Assembly (NCBI GenBank): GCA_963818645.1
Contig: CAWFTF010000012.1
Coordinates: 124,001 to 188,000, forward strand
Direction: 5' to 3'
Length of the DNA: 64,000 nt
Source: Gp6-AA40 sp963818645
GTDB lineage: Bacteria; Acidobacteriota; Vicinamibacteria; Vicinamibacterales; UBA2999
Numbering within the stretch: the first letter of the stretch is position 1; each line of letters opens with the position of its first letter. The notes under the pieces are model-generated. The model saw only the letters and a list, made by a program, of their open reading frames with translations. It was not told the DNA's origin and made no database searches. This document shows positions 63,436 to 64,000 of the stretch, one piece after another. A program made the translations under genes and the position numbers.

Positions 63436-64000
63436 GTCCTCATCCAGCGGCAGCATGTCTTCCCGCGGAGTGGTTTCCATGAGCCCTGCCGGTGGGTCGA
63501 AGCCGAGCGCCTCGGCCATGTCTTCGATCTTGGGCAGGTCGTGGAGATCCTTGAGCCCGAATCGAATCAGGAATTCCTTTGTCGTCGCATAAAGGAACGG
63601 ACGGCCGACGACGTTCTTGCGGCCGACGATTTTGATCAGATGCCGCTCGAGCAGTGTGGAGAGCACGCCTGACGTGTTCACGCCGCGGATCTCCGTGATC
63701 TCGAGCGCCGTGATCGGCTGCTTGTAGGCGATGACCGCGAGCGTCTCGAGCCCCTGCACCGTCAGCTTCGACGACGAGCGCTCGTGAAAGAGCCGCCTCA
63801 CCCACTCGTGCAGATCGGGACGGGTGACGATCTGATAGCCGCCAGCGACTTCCACCATCTGCAAGCCGGGCCGGTTCTCATAGTCGGCCTTCAGCGCTTC
63901 GATGGCCGCGAGCACGTCCTCTTTCGGTTCCTCAGCGAGCAATTTGAAGAGCATCTTCGGCGTCATCGGATCGGGCGAGGCGAAGATGAGCGCCTCGACA
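63397..64000 (-). CDS. scpB: Segregation and condensation protein B (5' end beyond window)
   Basis: The C-terminal 200 residues of ScpB. Winged-helix domains with KLTVQGLETLAVIAYKQPIT and EITEIRGVNTSGVLSTLLER, and GRPFLYATTKEFLIRFGL. The frame is open to the window edge (VEALIFASPDPMTPK), so the true start lies beyond 64000. ScpB with ScpA and SMC compacts and segregates chromosomes. The last residues (LESLKVEGQSE) are encoded by the same heptads as rluB's tail. Confidence 0.9.
   Translation of the reverse strand, partial: VEALIFASPDPMTPKMLFKLLAEEPKEDVLAAIEALKADYENRPGLQMVEVAGGYQIVTRPDLHEWVRRLFHERSSSKLTVQGLETLAVIAYKQPITALEITEIRGVNTSGVLSTLLERHLIKIVGRKNVVGRPFLYATTKEFLIRFGLKDLHDLPKIEDMAEALGFDPPAGLMETTPREDMLPLDEDELESLKVEGQSE

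Overview
The window is GC-rich bacterial chromosome, densely packed with core genes. The gene set points to an Acidobacteriota member, most likely Vicinamibacteria (subgroup 6). The markers are an ADOP-type duplicated ABC permease, an acidobacterial VWFA-related secreted protein, DUF6152 proteins with a typical partner, PEGA and TonB-like proteins, and a two-subunit methylmalonyl-CoA mutase. This assignment is inference from gene content. I see no phage, insertion sequence, CRISPR array, tRNA or rRNA.

Layout. 1-6.9 kb: a LolC/E-type permease cut by the left edge, PEGA and TonB-domain envelope genes, then a minus-strand set of small membrane proteins and VanZ followed by ribH-nusB-lysS. 6.9-16 kb: a DUF6152 pair, guaB, adenosine-kinase-like pfkB, mtnP, a methylmalonyl-CoA epimerase/metallo-beta-lactamase fusion, meaB and an acyl-CoA dehydrogenase. 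16-23 kb: two secreted paralogues, hemW, a dnaC-like gene and the dnaK-dnaJ-hspR stress locus. 23-31.5 kb: PBP1A, prfB with its programmed frameshift, lnt, a SPOR protein and a TPR protein. 31.7-42 kb: argS, a class I amidotransferase, an RNA methyltransferase, birA, nadC and valS. 42-46 kb: a response regulator overlapping methylmalonyl-CoA mutase, then glutamate dehydrogenase. 46-56 kb: VWA protein, ADOP permease, two acyl-CoA dehydrogenases, asd, DUF481 and HIT proteins. 56-64 kb: IHF/HU, rpsA, a histone-H1-like/DUF6335 protein, YdeI, a four-helix-bundle protein, cmk, a hydrolase, rluB and scpB (cut by the right edge).

How the genes fit together. The mutase subunits, epimerase, MeaB and acyl-CoA dehydrogenases form a branched-chain amino acid/propionate catabolic set spread over three loci. 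Many neighbours are translationally coupled by 4-nt NTGA overlaps (ribH-nusB-lysS, valS-nadC-birA, SPOR-lnt, mutase-regulator and others). Four metabolic genes carry a TANNNT -10 box exactly 6 nt before the start codon, which predicts leaderless mRNAs.

The most unusual structure is a pervasive class of degenerate 7-nt tandem repeats. They sit directly after stop codons, often as facing inverted arrays that could fold into long hairpins. One array lies inside argS, several encode C-terminal tails, and one inverted pair brackets the four-helix-bundle gene.

Many essential genes (dnaK, guaB, cmk, meaB) carry single-base frameshifts, often in short homopolymers. These look like sequencing indels, so such genes are given below as single interrupted CDSs.
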